DNA of 64,000 nt from Marinobacter excellens HL-55 (GTDB lineage: Bacteria > Pseudomonadota > Gammaproteobacteria > Pseudomonadales > Oleiphilaceae): the NCBI GenBank assembly GCA_001314845.1, contig LJZQ01000014.1, positions 1-64,000 on the forward strand, read 5' to 3'. Position numbers and translations under genes: made by a program. The notes beneath the pieces were generated by a model. It did not search any database, was not told the origin of the DNA, and saw only the letters and a program-made list of their open reading frames with translations. How positions within the stretch are numbered: the first letter of the stretch is position 1; every line of letters starts with the position of its first letter. Shown one piece after another: positions 53,298 through 62,302 of this stretch.

Positions 53298-53669
53298 ATG
53301 CCAGCCATTGAAAAGTTCGCAGTAGATAAGACGAAAGAATCTATTAGTTGGTTCTGTTTTGGAAAAACGAAGACTAAGGCTATACCTGGGCTAGACCAAG
53401 CCATTATTGACCCTAAAAGTGGGAATATAATTGTTCTTGCAGGTTCAGGCGGGCTTCCAAATAAGCTGGTGATTTTGGATGGTGAAGGTAGAACGTCATA
53501 TGAGCTATCACCTCCTGACGGTTTCCAGTTCTACTATTTATCTAATCACCCTGAACTTGGCGGATCAGTAGTGTGTGTGACAGATGAACCGATTGATGGT
53601 TGGAGCGACTGGTTTTTCGGTATTGATCGCTCAAAATCAACCCTCTTCAGGCACTGTCCAGCGTATTAG
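53298..53669 (+). CDS. Probable immunity protein for the Rhs toxin
   Basis: A 123-residue protein starting 16 bases after rhs, with GGAAG 8 bases before the ATG at 53298. It has no signal peptide or membrane segment, so it should act in the cytoplasm. I do not recognise the family; it is mainly beta-strand (NIIVLAGSGGLPNKLVILDG, GGSVVCVTDEPIDGWSDW). Its position directly after a polymorphic toxin, its size, and base composition richer in A and T than the rhs core are the grounds for the call. Confidence 0.75.
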   Translation: MPAIEKFAVDKTKESISWFCFGKTKTKAIPGLDQAIIDPKSGNIIVLAGSGGLPNKLVILDGEGRTSYELSPPDGFQFYYLSNHPELGGSVVCVTDEPIDGWSDWFFGIDRSKSTLFRHCPAY

Positions 53670-53776
53670 ACCGGCTTTGCCTTAAGGGGTTAAAAGAAGG
53701 CGGCTGGAAGTACTATGATTTCAAGTCCCTACACGCGAAATCGACACCAACAGCCGCTATCAAAGATGATATCTGA

Positions 53777-53881
53777 AAACTGATATTCTCGTTAATCCGA
53801 TGGTGTATTGGATATTCAGAGGCCGTTTTAGACCAAATAAATAAAGGCAGTTACACTACCAAAGATGTAAACATGGGTTGA
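53777..53881 (+). pseudogene. Possible tail of a displaced Rhs toxin (older module 2)
   Basis: An open stretch of 34 codons ending in TGA encodes a sequence with GYSEAVLDQINKGSYTTKD near its end. The same frame is open upstream back to the immunity gene apart from one TGA at 53774. It has no start codon or Rhs core. Its stop lies 18 bases before the start of an immunity-like remnant, the same arrangement as the live toxin and immunity pair, so I read it as a toxin remnant. The identification rests on layout alone. Confidence 0.35.
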
Positions 53882-53899
53882 AAAAAAGCTGGGTGTTGA

Positions 53900-54123
53900 A
53901 TGAGTAATATAATTGCCAGTGAACCATGGATTTATACTCTGTGTGCAGATAGTTATGGATGGATTATAATACTATTAACTGCCGGCGTCTTTGACGTACC
54001 TGTTAGTGTTGTATTGAATGACAAAGAAATAAATTAAATAAAAAATCAAAGAATAGTCTTGAAGATTTGGTTGATGATATCCGAGATAATAGAAAAAGTA
54101 CTCAAGCAGGAAAGTTAAGCTAG
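53900..54123 (+). pseudogene. Frameshifted immunity-like gene (older module 2)
   Basis: From the ATG at 53900 a 45-residue frame reads MSNIIASEPWIYTLCADSYG and later VVLNDKEIN, then stops at 54035. The next frame continues from about 54034 (NKKSKNSLEDLVDDIRDNRK) to TAG at 54121. Joined, they make a protein of about 74 residues of a kind I have seen beside other Rhs toxins, so one frameshift appears to have broken it. The region is very AT-rich compared with the rhs core. Confidence 0.5.
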
Positions 54124-54182
54124 TATTTAGGGGGTGGTTTGGCAAGTTAATGTTGATCGATTATGTTGGCCGTAATGGGTGA

Positions 54183-54296
54183 ATCCACAATCTCATCAAG
54201 CCAGGGCCCGCAGGCTATACTCCGGAGTGGAACTCAGATCCTAACTCAGCACTGGTTGCCAGAAAATTCGGGGAAAGTTATTTATATGAAGTCTGA
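54183..54296 (+). pseudogene. Tail of a displaced Rhs toxin (older module 3)
   Basis: A 37-codon stretch after a TGA encodes GPAGYTPEWNSDPN and then SALVARKFGESYLYEV before TGA at 54294. No start codon or Rhs core is attached. It ends 12 bases before a small intact frame that looks like an immunity gene, so it is probably the end of an orphan toxin. The activity is unknown. Confidence 0.4.
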
Positions 54297-54308
54297 AAAG
54301 GTACGCTA

Positions 54309-54536
54309 GTGAATATAAAAACTGTGCAGTTTGTTGGCGAAAAGCAGGATAAAAAGTTCTGTTTTCATTTCCAAGATGAAGAAAAGCAAGACTACTATCT
54401 TGATGAAGACGTATGCCCCGTATCCGGCCTGAGTCCTTTAATCTATGACCAATTGGCTAAGAACCGTTCTTTCTCGGTTAGGTTTCAGGAAAGGAGCGGT
54501 GCTCGCTATATAGTTAGTATCGCCCTAGTGGATTAG
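54309..54536 (+). CDS. Small orphan immunity-like protein (older module 3)
   Basis: A 75-residue protein with a GTG start at 54309, preceded by AAAGG at usable spacing. It is charged, without signal peptide or membrane segment (FVGEKQDKKFCFHFQDEEKQ, SGLSPLIYDQLAKNRSFSVR). I do not recognise the family. Its place 12 bases after a toxin-like tail suggests an immunity gene kept after its toxin was lost, which would still protect against siblings carrying that toxin. Confidence 0.55.
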   Translation: MNIKTVQFVGEKQDKKFCFHFQDEEKQDYYLDEDVCPVSGLSPLIYDQLAKNRSFSVRFQERSGARYIVSIALVD

Positions 54537-54539
54537 AGT

Positions 54540-54882
54540 GCCTTCAAACAATTCAGCCAGACCTCTTTGAGCCGGGTAGAGCCATCGAAGGAAGAAGTTA
54601 TGGCGCTGTGGGATATGCTTCAATAATACGTAGATACCTCGCAACTACTGCTGAATGTGCCAAGGCTGGCGCCGGCGACTGCGGAGCTCGAATGAAGGGT
54701 CGGGTGTCATCCCTGGTTCTGGCGAGACTTAAATCTGGAAGCCTGGAGAGGGCGCTGATTGGTTGAAGCGCCAAATGGAGTATCCGTGGGATAAGCGCCG
54801 CTGCAAGCTTACGCCGCAACTGGGCAAGATTTCGATGGATGAATACTGCAAACTACGACCGGCCGAGGCTTGGCGGATTTGA
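54540..54882 (+). pseudogene. Decayed copy of the 3' end of the neighbouring DUF6708 gene
   Basis: The translated region aligns with the last 115 or so residues of the gene at 54892-55968: EEVMALWDMLQ matches SEVLALWDVLQ, WRDLNLEAW matches WRDIDLEAW, and CKLTPQLGKISMDEY is identical in both. The copy carries stops (for example at the TAA after LWDMLQ and at the TGA after TAELE) and a frameshift before EYPWDKRRC. It ends at 54882, directly before the intact copy, so a tandem duplication or recombination left only the tail of the first copy. Confidence 0.88.
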
Positions 54883-54891
54883 GTGGCATGG

Positions 54892-55968
54892 ATGACTGAA
54901 CAGAAACAGCTGTCTGGAGTGACCGACACGGCGTTCAGGGCGACGGACATCGGGCCCTTGCCAAAATCACCCAAAGAGCGAGCAAGGGTTGGAGAGGAAC
55001 TCCAGCCTGTTGGTAACTATGCAGGCACGATCCCCTACCTTGGGACGATTCAAGACGTTGAAGCCCTCCAGGATCATGAAAGGTCCGACCCCGAATTTAC
55101 CTCCAAGGATTGGTGGTGGGATCATCAAAAAATTAGGTTTCTTAACGACAAATTGGGTTTTAAATTTCTGCTCCTGATTGTACCAATGACTTGGGTGATT
55201 ACATTATGGATTGGGGGGCCAGCATTAATGATCTGGGCCTTGGGGGAGATGCAGTTTGTTGCTGAACTTCCGGCCCTCGTGGTCGGAGTGTTTATCATTT
55301 TGTTTATATTGGCATGGTTTGCTTTCGCAGTCTGGGCGACACCCATCACAACAAACTGGCTAATGAGTACCGCCATGGGGTTTGTACTCAAGCCCTTTGA
55401 AAAAGCGATCAATAAAAAATTGGACGACACCCTCGAGGACGGTTGTAGTGAGTTCAACCGAGCCACCGGCCAGGTTCGTCTGGCTCTCGGGCGAGGCCGG
55501 TTTTTCGAAGCCCCGTTTGTGGAATTCGATGCCTACGTGGATCGGGTGATCCAGCAAAGCGGTGTGTTCTACCGGCTCATTTTTGTGCATCGCTATACAC
55601 AGAAGACGTTCCATAAAACGGCTTTCAGTACCATCGAATCCAGCAAATCAGAGGTGCTGGCGCTTTGGGACGTACTTCAGACTTACATGGATGTGACGCA
55701 ACCCTTGCCGGACACCCCTCGCCTGGAGCCCTTCCGGCACCTGGATCCGGTAACCGCAGAGCACGATAAGAGAACGGGGCGCAATCCCAGATACTGGCGT
55801 GACATCGATCTGGAGGCCTGGAAAAACGGTGAAGGCTGGAACGAAGTCCATCGGCGCCAGGAGAGTTATCCCTGGGGCGAAAGAACCTGCAAGCTAACGC
55901 CGCAACTAGGCAAGATTTCGATGGATGAATACCGAAAACATCGGCCGGCCGAAGCTTGGCCAATTTGA
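54892..55968 (+). CDS. DUF6708-type membrane protein of the Rhs/VgrG island
   Basis: A 358-residue protein starting at the ATG at 54892, with GAGTGG upstream; a GTG at 54883 is possible. Two strongly hydrophobic segments lie at about residues 82-105 and 122-148. Both ends are hydrophilic; the C-terminal domain (about 180-358) has FYRLIFVHRYTQKTFHKTAF and SYPWGERTCKLTPQLG. Proteins of this kind recur next to type VI Rhs or VgrG genes, but their role (immunity, effector handling or other) is not established. A decayed partial copy lies just upstream. Confidence 0.75.
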   Translation: MTEQKQLSGVTDTAFRATDIGPLPKSPKERARVGEELQPVGNYAGTIPYLGTIQDVEALQDHERSDPEFTSKDWWWDHQKIRFLNDKLGFKFLLLIVPMTWVITLWIGGPALMIWALGEMQFVAELPALVVGVFIILFILAWFAFAVWATPITTNWLMSTAMGFVLKPFEKAINKKLDDTLEDGCSEFNRATGQVRLALGRGRFFEAPFVEFDAYVDRVIQQSGVFYRLIFVHRYTQKTFHKTAFSTIESSKSEVLALWDVLQTYMDVTQPLPDTPRLEPFRHLDPVTAEHDKRTGRNPRYWRDIDLEAWKNGEGWNEVHRRQESYPWGERTCKLTPQLGKISMDEYRKHRPAEAWPI

Positions 55969-55988
55969 TATTACAAGGATAGTAAATT

Positions 55989-56513
55989 ATGGATCGCCAA
56001 ATAGAAGATCTCATGAAGCAGGGCTTAAGCCGGCACGAAATCTTCGAACAACTCAAAAAGCAGTCGGGCAATCAAATGCGTCTTGCTCAAAAGATTGCAA
56101 CGTTCGAGCCTGGCTCATCCTCTACCCAAACCGTCCTGCTGAACCGAGTTCTCATGGTGCTCTGCCTGCTCCAGGCATGTTTCGGGATCTGGGTGATCCA
56201 CTCCAATGTGGTCCCGATGGATGAGGAGTTCGGCTGGCAGGGTATCGTAGCGACTTTCATTTTGACGATTTTTTATTTTGTCGGATTGTTTAGGGTGTCC
56301 TTTACGGGGTACGCATCATTTATGCTCTTCTGTATTACCGTTGTTGCCAGCTATGCCTATTTCTTCAACCATTTCCCGGTTGTCTCTATCGTGGGTGTAT
56401 TGCTTGCCGTTGCCGGGGGCGTTCTTTCGTACTCGGTCAAGGTTCGCCTGTTTCCTCACATGGGGTTTTTGGATGTGAGGAAAGACGAAGGTGGCGCGTA
56501 CATCCTTGAATAG
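55989..56513 (+). CDS. Small membrane protein of the effector island
   Basis: A 174-residue protein 20 bases after the DUF6708 gene. The first 45 residues form a charged helix (IEDLMKQGLSRHEIFEQLKK), followed by four membrane segments at about 50-68, 80-98, 105-122 and 126-145. I recognise no family. The tight spacing suggests co-expression with the DUF6708 protein, and the pair may act together in the inner membrane. Confidence 0.7.
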   Translation: MDRQIEDLMKQGLSRHEIFEQLKKQSGNQMRLAQKIATFEPGSSSTQTVLLNRVLMVLCLLQACFGIWVIHSNVVPMDEEFGWQGIVATFILTIFYFVGLFRVSFTGYASFMLFCITVVASYAYFFNHFPVVSIVGVLLAVAGGVLSYSVKVRLFPHMGFLDVRKDEGGAYILE

Positions 56514-56553
56514 CAATGACAAGTGAACGCTGCATAGGTTTGTTTGCTGGCCC

Positions 56554-57459
56554 CTAGCCGGGGCCCAAAGGCCACTCTCCAGGCACCACAAACCATCGCT
56601 GGCGCTCCACCCAGCATCCAAGCCCCGGCTGCCACTCCATCTCCGCAAACAAAACCGGCACCCCTTTAGCCTCGACAAAATCAGCTGCCTCCCGGGCAGC
56701 CCCAGCATCGGGTTGGCCACTCTGTATCCAAGGCCCAATCCAATGTGGCTTTTTCAGCGGCACCCAGCCCGTCAGTTCTGAACTCGCCAATTCACGAGCA
56801 TAACACCACCGCCCCCGCAGGTGCTCGCGGGGCACATAATCCGGTACATTCGCTTCAATTTCTGGATAAAACAGATACCCCGGCATAAACACCCTCGGAG
56901 TAATCGTTTCCGTGATCCCCAAGTTCGCTAACAAGACCTGTGCCTCTGCCCTCTGGGCCATGGGGCTTTGGTGGCTGAGTATCCGGCCTACCTTCAGGTC
57001 CAACCGGTCCCTCGCGTTGGGGCCGTACCAGCGCGTGCCCTCGGGCTCTTCGTTCATGCCGAGGTAGTATTTGATGGCGATTTCGTGATGTTCCAGGTTG
57101 CCGGTCTGGACGTTGCGAACGAGGAAGTCGAGTTCGCCAATGGTTTGATTACCGGCTCTTATCTGTTGGTTTTTGAGCACCAGGTCCCAGCCCAGCAGGT
57201 CGACCAACAGCACTTCGTACAAGCGCTCAAAGTAATGGCCAAGGCGGCGCTCGGTAGTGGCCGCGAGTCTTGCTGGCATGGTGTCCGGGTGCTTGTCCCA
57301 GTGTTTGAGTTTGTCGCGGTAATCATCGGGCAGCCACTGCAGCGGGTCAAAGCTCACTGGGGCGGCCAGGAGTTGCGGTGCTGTGCACAGCCAGGCGAGA
57401 TGCCGGATGGCCGGTATCCGCAGGATGAGCAGGGTTTCGGTATCTGCGTTTGTCGTCAT
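56554..57459 (-). CDS. DUF1853 family protein
   Basis: A 301-residue protein. Typical DUF1853 segments are LGHYFERLYEVLLVDLLGWD, then GELDFLVRNVQTGNLEHHEI with AIKYYLG, a pattern (E...D-x-L...E-x-AIKYYLG) that resembles PD-(D/E)xK nuclease active sites. No function has been established that I know of. It is convergent with the island's membrane gene and divergent from the glyoxalase gene, so it marks the right border of the effector island. Confidence 0.88.
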   Translation of the reverse strand: MTTNADTETLLILRIPAIRHLAWLCTAPQLLAAPVSFDPLQWLPDDYRDKLKHWDKHPDTMPARLAATTERRLGHYFERLYEVLLVDLLGWDLVLKNQQIRAGNQTIGELDFLVRNVQTGNLEHHEIAIKYYLGMNEEPEGTRWYGPNARDRLDLKVGRILSHQSPMAQRAEAQVLLANLGITETITPRVFMPGYLFYPEIEANVPDYVPREHLRGRWCYARELASSELTGWVPLKKPHWIGPWIQSGQPDAGAAREAADFVEAKGVPVLFAEMEWQPGLGCWVERQRWFVVPGEWPLGPG

Positions 57460-57519
57460 GGCCTGAGAATAACGTAAACTGTCGGGATTTAAGAGCCATC
57501 ACACAACAGGAGCCCTCCT

Positions 57520-57960
57520 ATGCAATACCTGCACACGATGATTCGGGTCAGTAATCTGGACGACACCCTCCACTTTTTCTGCGACCTGTTGGGCATGGTC
57601 GAGATTTCCCGCAAAGACAGTGAGAAGGGCCGTTTCACCCTGGTGTTCCTGGCGGCTCCGGAAGACGAAGCGCGCGCCCGTGAGGACAAGGCGCCAATGA
57701 TTGAACTCACCCATAACTGGGACCCTGAGGAGTACACCGGCGGCCGCAACTTCGGGCACCTGGCGTTCCGGGTGGATAACATTTATGCACTGTGCGAAAA
57801 GCTCCAGGCCAACGGCGTTACCATCAATCGTCCGCCTCGGGATGGCCATATGGCCTTTATTCGAACGCCGGATAATATCTCGATTGAACTGCTGCAGAAG
57901 GGCGATGCACTGCCGGCTCAGGAGCCCTGGGCAAGCATGGAAAATACCGGAACCTGGTGA
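57520..57960 (+). CDS. Lactoylglutathione lyase-like VOC protein (glyoxalase I)
   Basis: A 146-residue vicinal-oxygen-chelate protein. The four metal ligands of glyoxalase I can be placed at H5 (YLHTMIRV), E62 (IELTHNW), H80 (GHLAFRV) and E123 (ISIELLQ). It would convert the hemithioacetal of methylglyoxal and glutathione to lactoylglutathione. GGAG lies 7 bases before the ATG. The first motif and the ELTHNW segment favour true GloA over other VOC enzymes. Confidence 0.92.
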   Translation: MQYLHTMIRVSNLDDTLHFFCDLLGMVEISRKDSEKGRFTLVFLAAPEDEARAREDKAPMIELTHNWDPEEYTGGRNFGHLAFRVDNIYALCEKLQANGVTINRPPRDGHMAFIRTPDNISIELLQKGDALPAQEPWASMENTGTW

Positions 57961-58133
57961 GGATGCCGCAAGCGTATTTGGCAGCCTGTCGGAGGATAAA
58001 GTGGGATCCAGTTCACATTATTGACGCCGCGCCCGGTCGATCTGACCAAGGCCCCGGAACATAACACTCGCTTATCATTTGTTGAAATGTGTAACGCTCT
58101 GTTACGAAAATAACAACAAATGAGGTAGTCGTT

Positions 58134-60767
58134 ATGTTCTCCAGAAACGCTCTGGTTGCAGCCGTTATGCTGGGTTTGGTGGGGTGTGGGGGCTCGGGTT
58201 CAGAGAACGCTTCCGAGAATGCCAACGCCCAGGGCCCGGGCCCGACGGTTCCGGGCAATACGTCGCCCGGTCAGTCCGATGGCAACAGAGGTTTGCCAGT
58301 GGGTGAGGGCGATGTGCGGGTTCTGTCCAATCGCGCCGACCTGATCAGCGGTGGCGATGCCCTGATCGACATCGATGTCGCCAACCCCGATGCAGCCCGC
58401 GTATTGCTGAACGGCCTGGATGTCACCGGGCAGTTTACGTTGATGGAGGCTGGCCAGCTGCGTGGCCTTATGACCGGCCTCGCGCTGGGTGAGAACACGC
58501 TGGAAGTGCTTCTGGATAACCGCAGTAGCCGGCTGGTGAAGACCATCACCAATCACCCAAAAGGTGGGCCGGTATTCTCTGGCCCCCAGGTTCAGCCCTG
58601 GACCTGCACCAACCCTGCCGCGATGGATGAGCAGTGTAACCAGCCGCCGGAATACCGGTTCAAGTATGTCCCTGCTGAGAAGCTGAGCCGCCTGCTCACT
58701 GAATTTGATCCGCAGGATCCTGGCCTGCCCGAGGCGTTCCTGCCCTACGACCCGGAGAACCCTCCGGCGGATGAGGACATTGCCACGGTAACCACGGATG
58801 AAGGTATCGAAATGCCTTTCATTGTTCGCGTTGAGCTGGGCGTGTTGAACCGGGACCGTTACCAGATCATGTCGTTGTTCCAGCCTGGCAGCGACTGGAC
58901 GGCCCTGAGCCCCCAGGAGCAATGGAACAGCAAAGTGTTGATCCACCATGGTGGCAACGTCGGGGTCAGTTACGGTGTGGGTAGCCCACCCAACGGCGAT
59001 ATCTCCGGGCTAACCAACGGCAACGAACTGTTATTGGGTGACAGCATTTCGGTAGCCTTGGCTCGGGGGTTTGTGACCCTGTCGACCGCTCAGGCGAACC
59101 TCGGCCACAACGTGAATCTGGTGACCGCTGCAGAGTCTTTGATGATGGCCAAAGAGCACATTATCGAGAACTATGGCCCCGTCCGTTACACCATCGGCAC
59201 CGGCTGCTCGGGTGGGGCCATTGCCCAGCAACATGTGGCCAATGCCTATCCCGGTATCTATCAGGGCCTGATTGTGCAGTGCTCCTACCCGGATGTCTGG
59301 ACTACGGCTACCCAGTTTGCCGATTACAACCTGATCAGTAACTATCTCGGGTTGCAGGTGCCCGAGGAGCCTGAGGGATTCTTTTCCTTCCTTGGTGACT
59401 TGTTAACCAATACTCTGCTACCCACCCAGTGGCCGTTCATTTACGGGCATTTGCCGATCAATCCGGTGGCGTCTGATCTGGCCTTCTTCCCGGCGGCTTA
59501 CCCGGATCAGGAGGATTGCCGGCGGCTGCAAGAGGGTGTTGAGGTCTACCATCCGGAAGAGCGCCCGGATGGCCTGCGCTGTGGCCTGATCGATTACATG
59601 GTCAGTCAGTTTGGCGAGCGGCCACCGGAAGTTTGGTCTGAGAATGAACAACTGCTGGGGCGCGGATTTGCCGGCATTCCGCTGGATAACGAAGGCGTTC
59701 AGTACGGCCTGAAGGCCCTGCAGCAGGGGTATATTAATGGCGACCAGTTCCTGGATCTGAACCGCGAAATTGGCGGTTTCAACGTGGATATCAAGTACCA
59801 GGCCGAACGCACCCGGGGTGACATCCAGGCGATCACCAACGCCTACCGCACCGGTGCCATCAATACCGCGGAGAATCTTGCGGGTGTGCCGATGATTGAC
59901 CTGCGCGGGCCAGATCCGGGTCTTGCCCACGATGCCTACCATTCCTGGCAAACCCGTGCCCGCATTGAGGAGGTTCAGGGCCATTCGCTCAACCACGTGA
60001 TCTGGTACGGCGCCTTCCCGATTGCCGGGGATACCGTGTTTACCACCGAGGCACTGTTGACCATGGACCAGTGGTTGGCCGGTATTGAGGCGGATGAGCG
60101 GCAGGACACCCTACCTGAGAAGGTCATTCGTAACCGCCCCGGTTTCGCCCGTGATCGCTGTTTGTCATTGTCTGGCGCCACCGCCGAGTGGGGTATGATC
60201 CTGCCGCTCACCGGCGGCCTGTTGTATCCGGATCCCTTGCTGCCGGGCCTCGAACTCTTGCCGACCAATCGATTGCCGGCAGAGATTGGGGAGATCCTGG
60301 ATGTGGCGACCAATCAGGTGTGTGGTCTCGATCTGGGCGCTCTTGGCTTGCCATCGCTGGTGACCGATCTGCTGGCACCGATCACAGACCCGATTGTTGA
60401 GACTCAGGCCTTGCTGGTGCAAACGCGGTTCGGCACGCCCAGAACCGTGGCCGGGGACGATATTCGCACCCTGAACAACAAGTGCCAGCTCAAGCCGGTG
60501 GATCCTCAGGACTATCCGGCCAATCTGCTGCTGGGCATTTACACGCCGGAGAAATTCGCCCAGAAAGTGGCTGAAATCTTCCCGGATGGGGTGTGCGACT
60601 ACAGCAAGCCGCCCGTAGGTCACGGGCCAACGGTTACCTGGATGCATTATGGGGATGCCCAGGATGTGGTCTATGGCGGAGCGCCGATAGCACAGAGCGA
60701 CAAACCGGTCGCCGGGTGGGCTTCTGAGGCATTTAACGTGACGCTATCCAGCAATCGCCCTGATTGA
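58134..60767 (+). CDS. DUF6351 lipoprotein, probable alpha/beta hydrolase
   Basis: An 877-residue lipoprotein (lipobox LVGC, then a glycine- and proline-rich linker). After a beta-rich N-terminal region (about 60-145) comes a hydrolase-like domain with an oxyanion-type segment LIHHGGNVGVSYG and a nucleophile elbow GTGCSGGAIAQQ, giving S359 as the likely nucleophile. The paired cysteines (WTCTNPAAMDEQC, and others) suggest disulfides in the envelope. This family resembles tannase- or oligomer-hydrolase-like secreted esterases, but no substrate is known. A strong hairpin follows the gene. Confidence 0.82.
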   Translation: MFSRNALVAAVMLGLVGCGGSGSENASENANAQGPGPTVPGNTSPGQSDGNRGLPVGEGDVRVLSNRADLISGGDALIDIDVANPDAARVLLNGLDVTGQFTLMEAGQLRGLMTGLALGENTLEVLLDNRSSRLVKTITNHPKGGPVFSGPQVQPWTCTNPAAMDEQCNQPPEYRFKYVPAEKLSRLLTEFDPQDPGLPEAFLPYDPENPPADEDIATVTTDEGIEMPFIVRVELGVLNRDRYQIMSLFQPGSDWTALSPQEQWNSKVLIHHGGNVGVSYGVGSPPNGDISGLTNGNELLLGDSISVALARGFVTLSTAQANLGHNVNLVTAAESLMMAKEHIIENYGPVRYTIGTGCSGGAIAQQHVANAYPGIYQGLIVQCSYPDVWTTATQFADYNLISNYLGLQVPEEPEGFFSFLGDLLTNTLLPTQWPFIYGHLPINPVASDLAFFPAAYPDQEDCRRLQEGVEVYHPEERPDGLRCGLIDYMVSQFGERPPEVWSENEQLLGRGFAGIPLDNEGVQYGLKALQQGYINGDQFLDLNREIGGFNVDIKYQAERTRGDIQAITNAYRTGAINTAENLAGVPMIDLRGPDPGLAHDAYHSWQTRARIEEVQGHSLNHVIWYGAFPIAGDTVFTTEALLTMDQWLAGIEADERQDTLPEKVIRNRPGFARDRCLSLSGATAEWGMILPLTGGLLYPDPLLPGLELLPTNRLPAEIGEILDVATNQVCGLDLGALGLPSLVTDLLAPITDPIVETQALLVQTRFGTPRTVAGDDIRTLNNKCQLKPVDPQDYPANLLLGIYTPEKFAQKVAEIFPDGVCDYSKPPVGHGPTVTWMHYGDAQDVVYGGAPIAQSDKPVAGWASEAFNVTLSSNRPD

Positions 60768-60808
60768 TCGCTTAAGCCATCAAAACGGGCGCGTCACCGT
60801 TGCCCTGG

Positions 60809-60834
60809 CCGGGGATTCCTCCTAGAATCCCCGG
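60809..60834 (+). terminator. Terminator after the DUF6351 gene
   Basis: A perfect 10-bp stem (CCGGGGATTC with GAATCCCCGG, 6-base loop) followed by TTGTGTTTTTG. It starts 42 bases after the stop codon. Confidence 0.85.
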
Positions 60835-60889
60835 TTGTGTTTTTGCATCAGGACGATGCAACCCCCAAACCAAGGAAGGAGATCGCCGA

Positions 60890-62302
60890 ATGGATGATTG
60901 GCAAGCCTGCCTGGCGCCTCAGTGCCAAACTGCCTTACTGCAAGCCCGAGAAAACGTTGCCAGCCGCGGTGGCTCCGTTATTACCGTTGAAGACTTCCTA
61001 CTGGCGTTGCTCGACGCCGTTCCTGATGTTGTCCCGTTTCTGAAACGCCAGGGCGTTGATCTGGATGAGCTGGTGCGCACAATTCAGGGCGAGCAGCCGA
61101 TTGTCGCCGAAGTGTATGGCGATGGAGACCTGTCGTCTCAGCTTATCTACTGGATTTCTGAGACTCGCGAGGCCATCGAATCACCCTGGCTGGATTGGCC
61201 ACAGTTGTTGCGCGGTCTGGTCTGTTGTGCGGAACGCTTGCAGGACAAAGCCTATGTGGCGGTGCTGGAGCTTGTCAGCCACTGGCCAATGAGCCCGTGT
61301 GAGTCGTTAGCGCCGCAAGTGGCTTCAGCGCCGGAGTTTATGCCGGTGACCGTGACAGATCCAGCCTGGTTGCAGTTGGCGGAGGATGTGGCTGTTGTTT
61401 TGTCGGCCAACAAACAGGCACTGGTGTGGGTGTATGGCGCTCGGGGTAGCGGCAAAAGTGCCTGGTTGAGCCTGTTGCTGGCGACACCGGGACTGTCCTG
61501 GGTGCAAATGGATCTTCGTCGCCAGGCGGAGGTGATGGCGTCTGATCAGCCGGTGGTTCCGGCCGCCGGTAATGAGCGCACGGATTGGCCCGCACTGGTC
61601 CTTGATAATGTGTCGCCCTCTGATGTGGTGGCGTTCTTGGCGCAGCCGGACGGCACAGCTCGGGAATTGCTGACCAGCTGGCAAGGGCCGATACTGATGC
61701 TGGCCGCTGCCGGCGAGCCACGGGCGCATCAGGACGAGCGTCGATTGTCGGCTTTGCTGGGGCGTGATCTCGACTTGATGGCGCTGCCTGGTATCAGCGC
61801 GGTGCAGCGTATGGCTATTCTGAGTGCTCATCAACCGGCGATCGAAAAGCGCTGGAATATTCAGATTGCTCCGGCGACGATGCAGTTTGCGGCTTCCTGT
61901 CGTAGCCAGTGCCTCGCAACGCCGGGCGCAATGCTGGAGTGGCTGCAAAGGGCGGCTGCAAGGTTGGACTTGTTCGCCGCTCGGGGACCACTGAATGCCC
62001 TTGCCGGCGCCGCACAACATGAAACGCTTCGACGGCAATCTCTGGTCGCCATGGCCCGGGGGGAAGACTGGCAAGTGGCCGAAGCGGCGATGAAAACCGT
62101 GGAGATTGAGCAGGCTGCTGCCGAGGTAATCTGGCACGAGCGTAAGCGGGCAGGAACCCTGCGACGGCTCATGGTGGAAGATCTGCGTGCAGAACTGGAA
62201 CGCTGGCTTGCAGCCAGGCCCGGGCCGGTTCACTATGTGCGGCATTGTGATCAACAGCAGGGAGATTCCTCGGGTGCAGGATCTGGAAATTTACATTCGT
62301 GA
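60890..62302 (+). CDS. Clp-N domain protein with a P-loop (ClpA/ClpB-like, reduced)
   Basis: A 470-residue protein whose start at 60890 is set by AGGAG 8 bases upstream. Residues about 1-140 resemble the Clp N-terminal repeat (CQTALLQARENVASRGGSVI, TVEDFLLALLDAVPDVVPFL). A Walker A loop is at about 183-191 (GARGSGKSAW). The Walker B position reads ALVLDNVSP, without the catalytic glutamate, and the second AAA module and the middle domain of ClpB are missing. It may bind ATP without efficient hydrolysis, or be a regulator. The C-terminus overlaps the next gene by 29 bases. Confidence 0.75.
   Translation: MDDWQACLAPQCQTALLQARENVASRGGSVITVEDFLLALLDAVPDVVPFLKRQGVDLDELVRTIQGEQPIVAEVYGDGDLSSQLIYWISETREAIESPWLDWPQLLRGLVCCAERLQDKAYVAVLELVSHWPMSPCESLAPQVASAPEFMPVTVTDPAWLQLAEDVAVVLSANKQALVWVYGARGSGKSAWLSLLLATPGLSWVQMDLRRQAEVMASDQPVVPAAGNERTDWPALVLDNVSPSDVVAFLAQPDGTARELLTSWQGPILMLAAAGEPRAHQDERRLSALLGRDLDLMALPGISAVQRMAILSAHQPAIEKRWNIQIAPATMQFAASCRSQCLATPGAMLEWLQRAAARLDLFAARGPLNALAGAAQHETLRRQSLVAMARGEDWQVAEAAMKTVEIEQAAAEVIWHERKRAGTLRRLMVEDLRAELERWLAARPGPVHYVRHCDQQQGDSSGAGSGNLHS

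Noticed and set aside
53640..53776. Alternative C-terminus of the immunity gene in another frame
   Set aside because: A frame through the stop at 53667-53669 stays open for about 40 codons, but the 123-residue product already has a plausible end (LFRHCPAY), so a frameshift is not needed to explain the gene.
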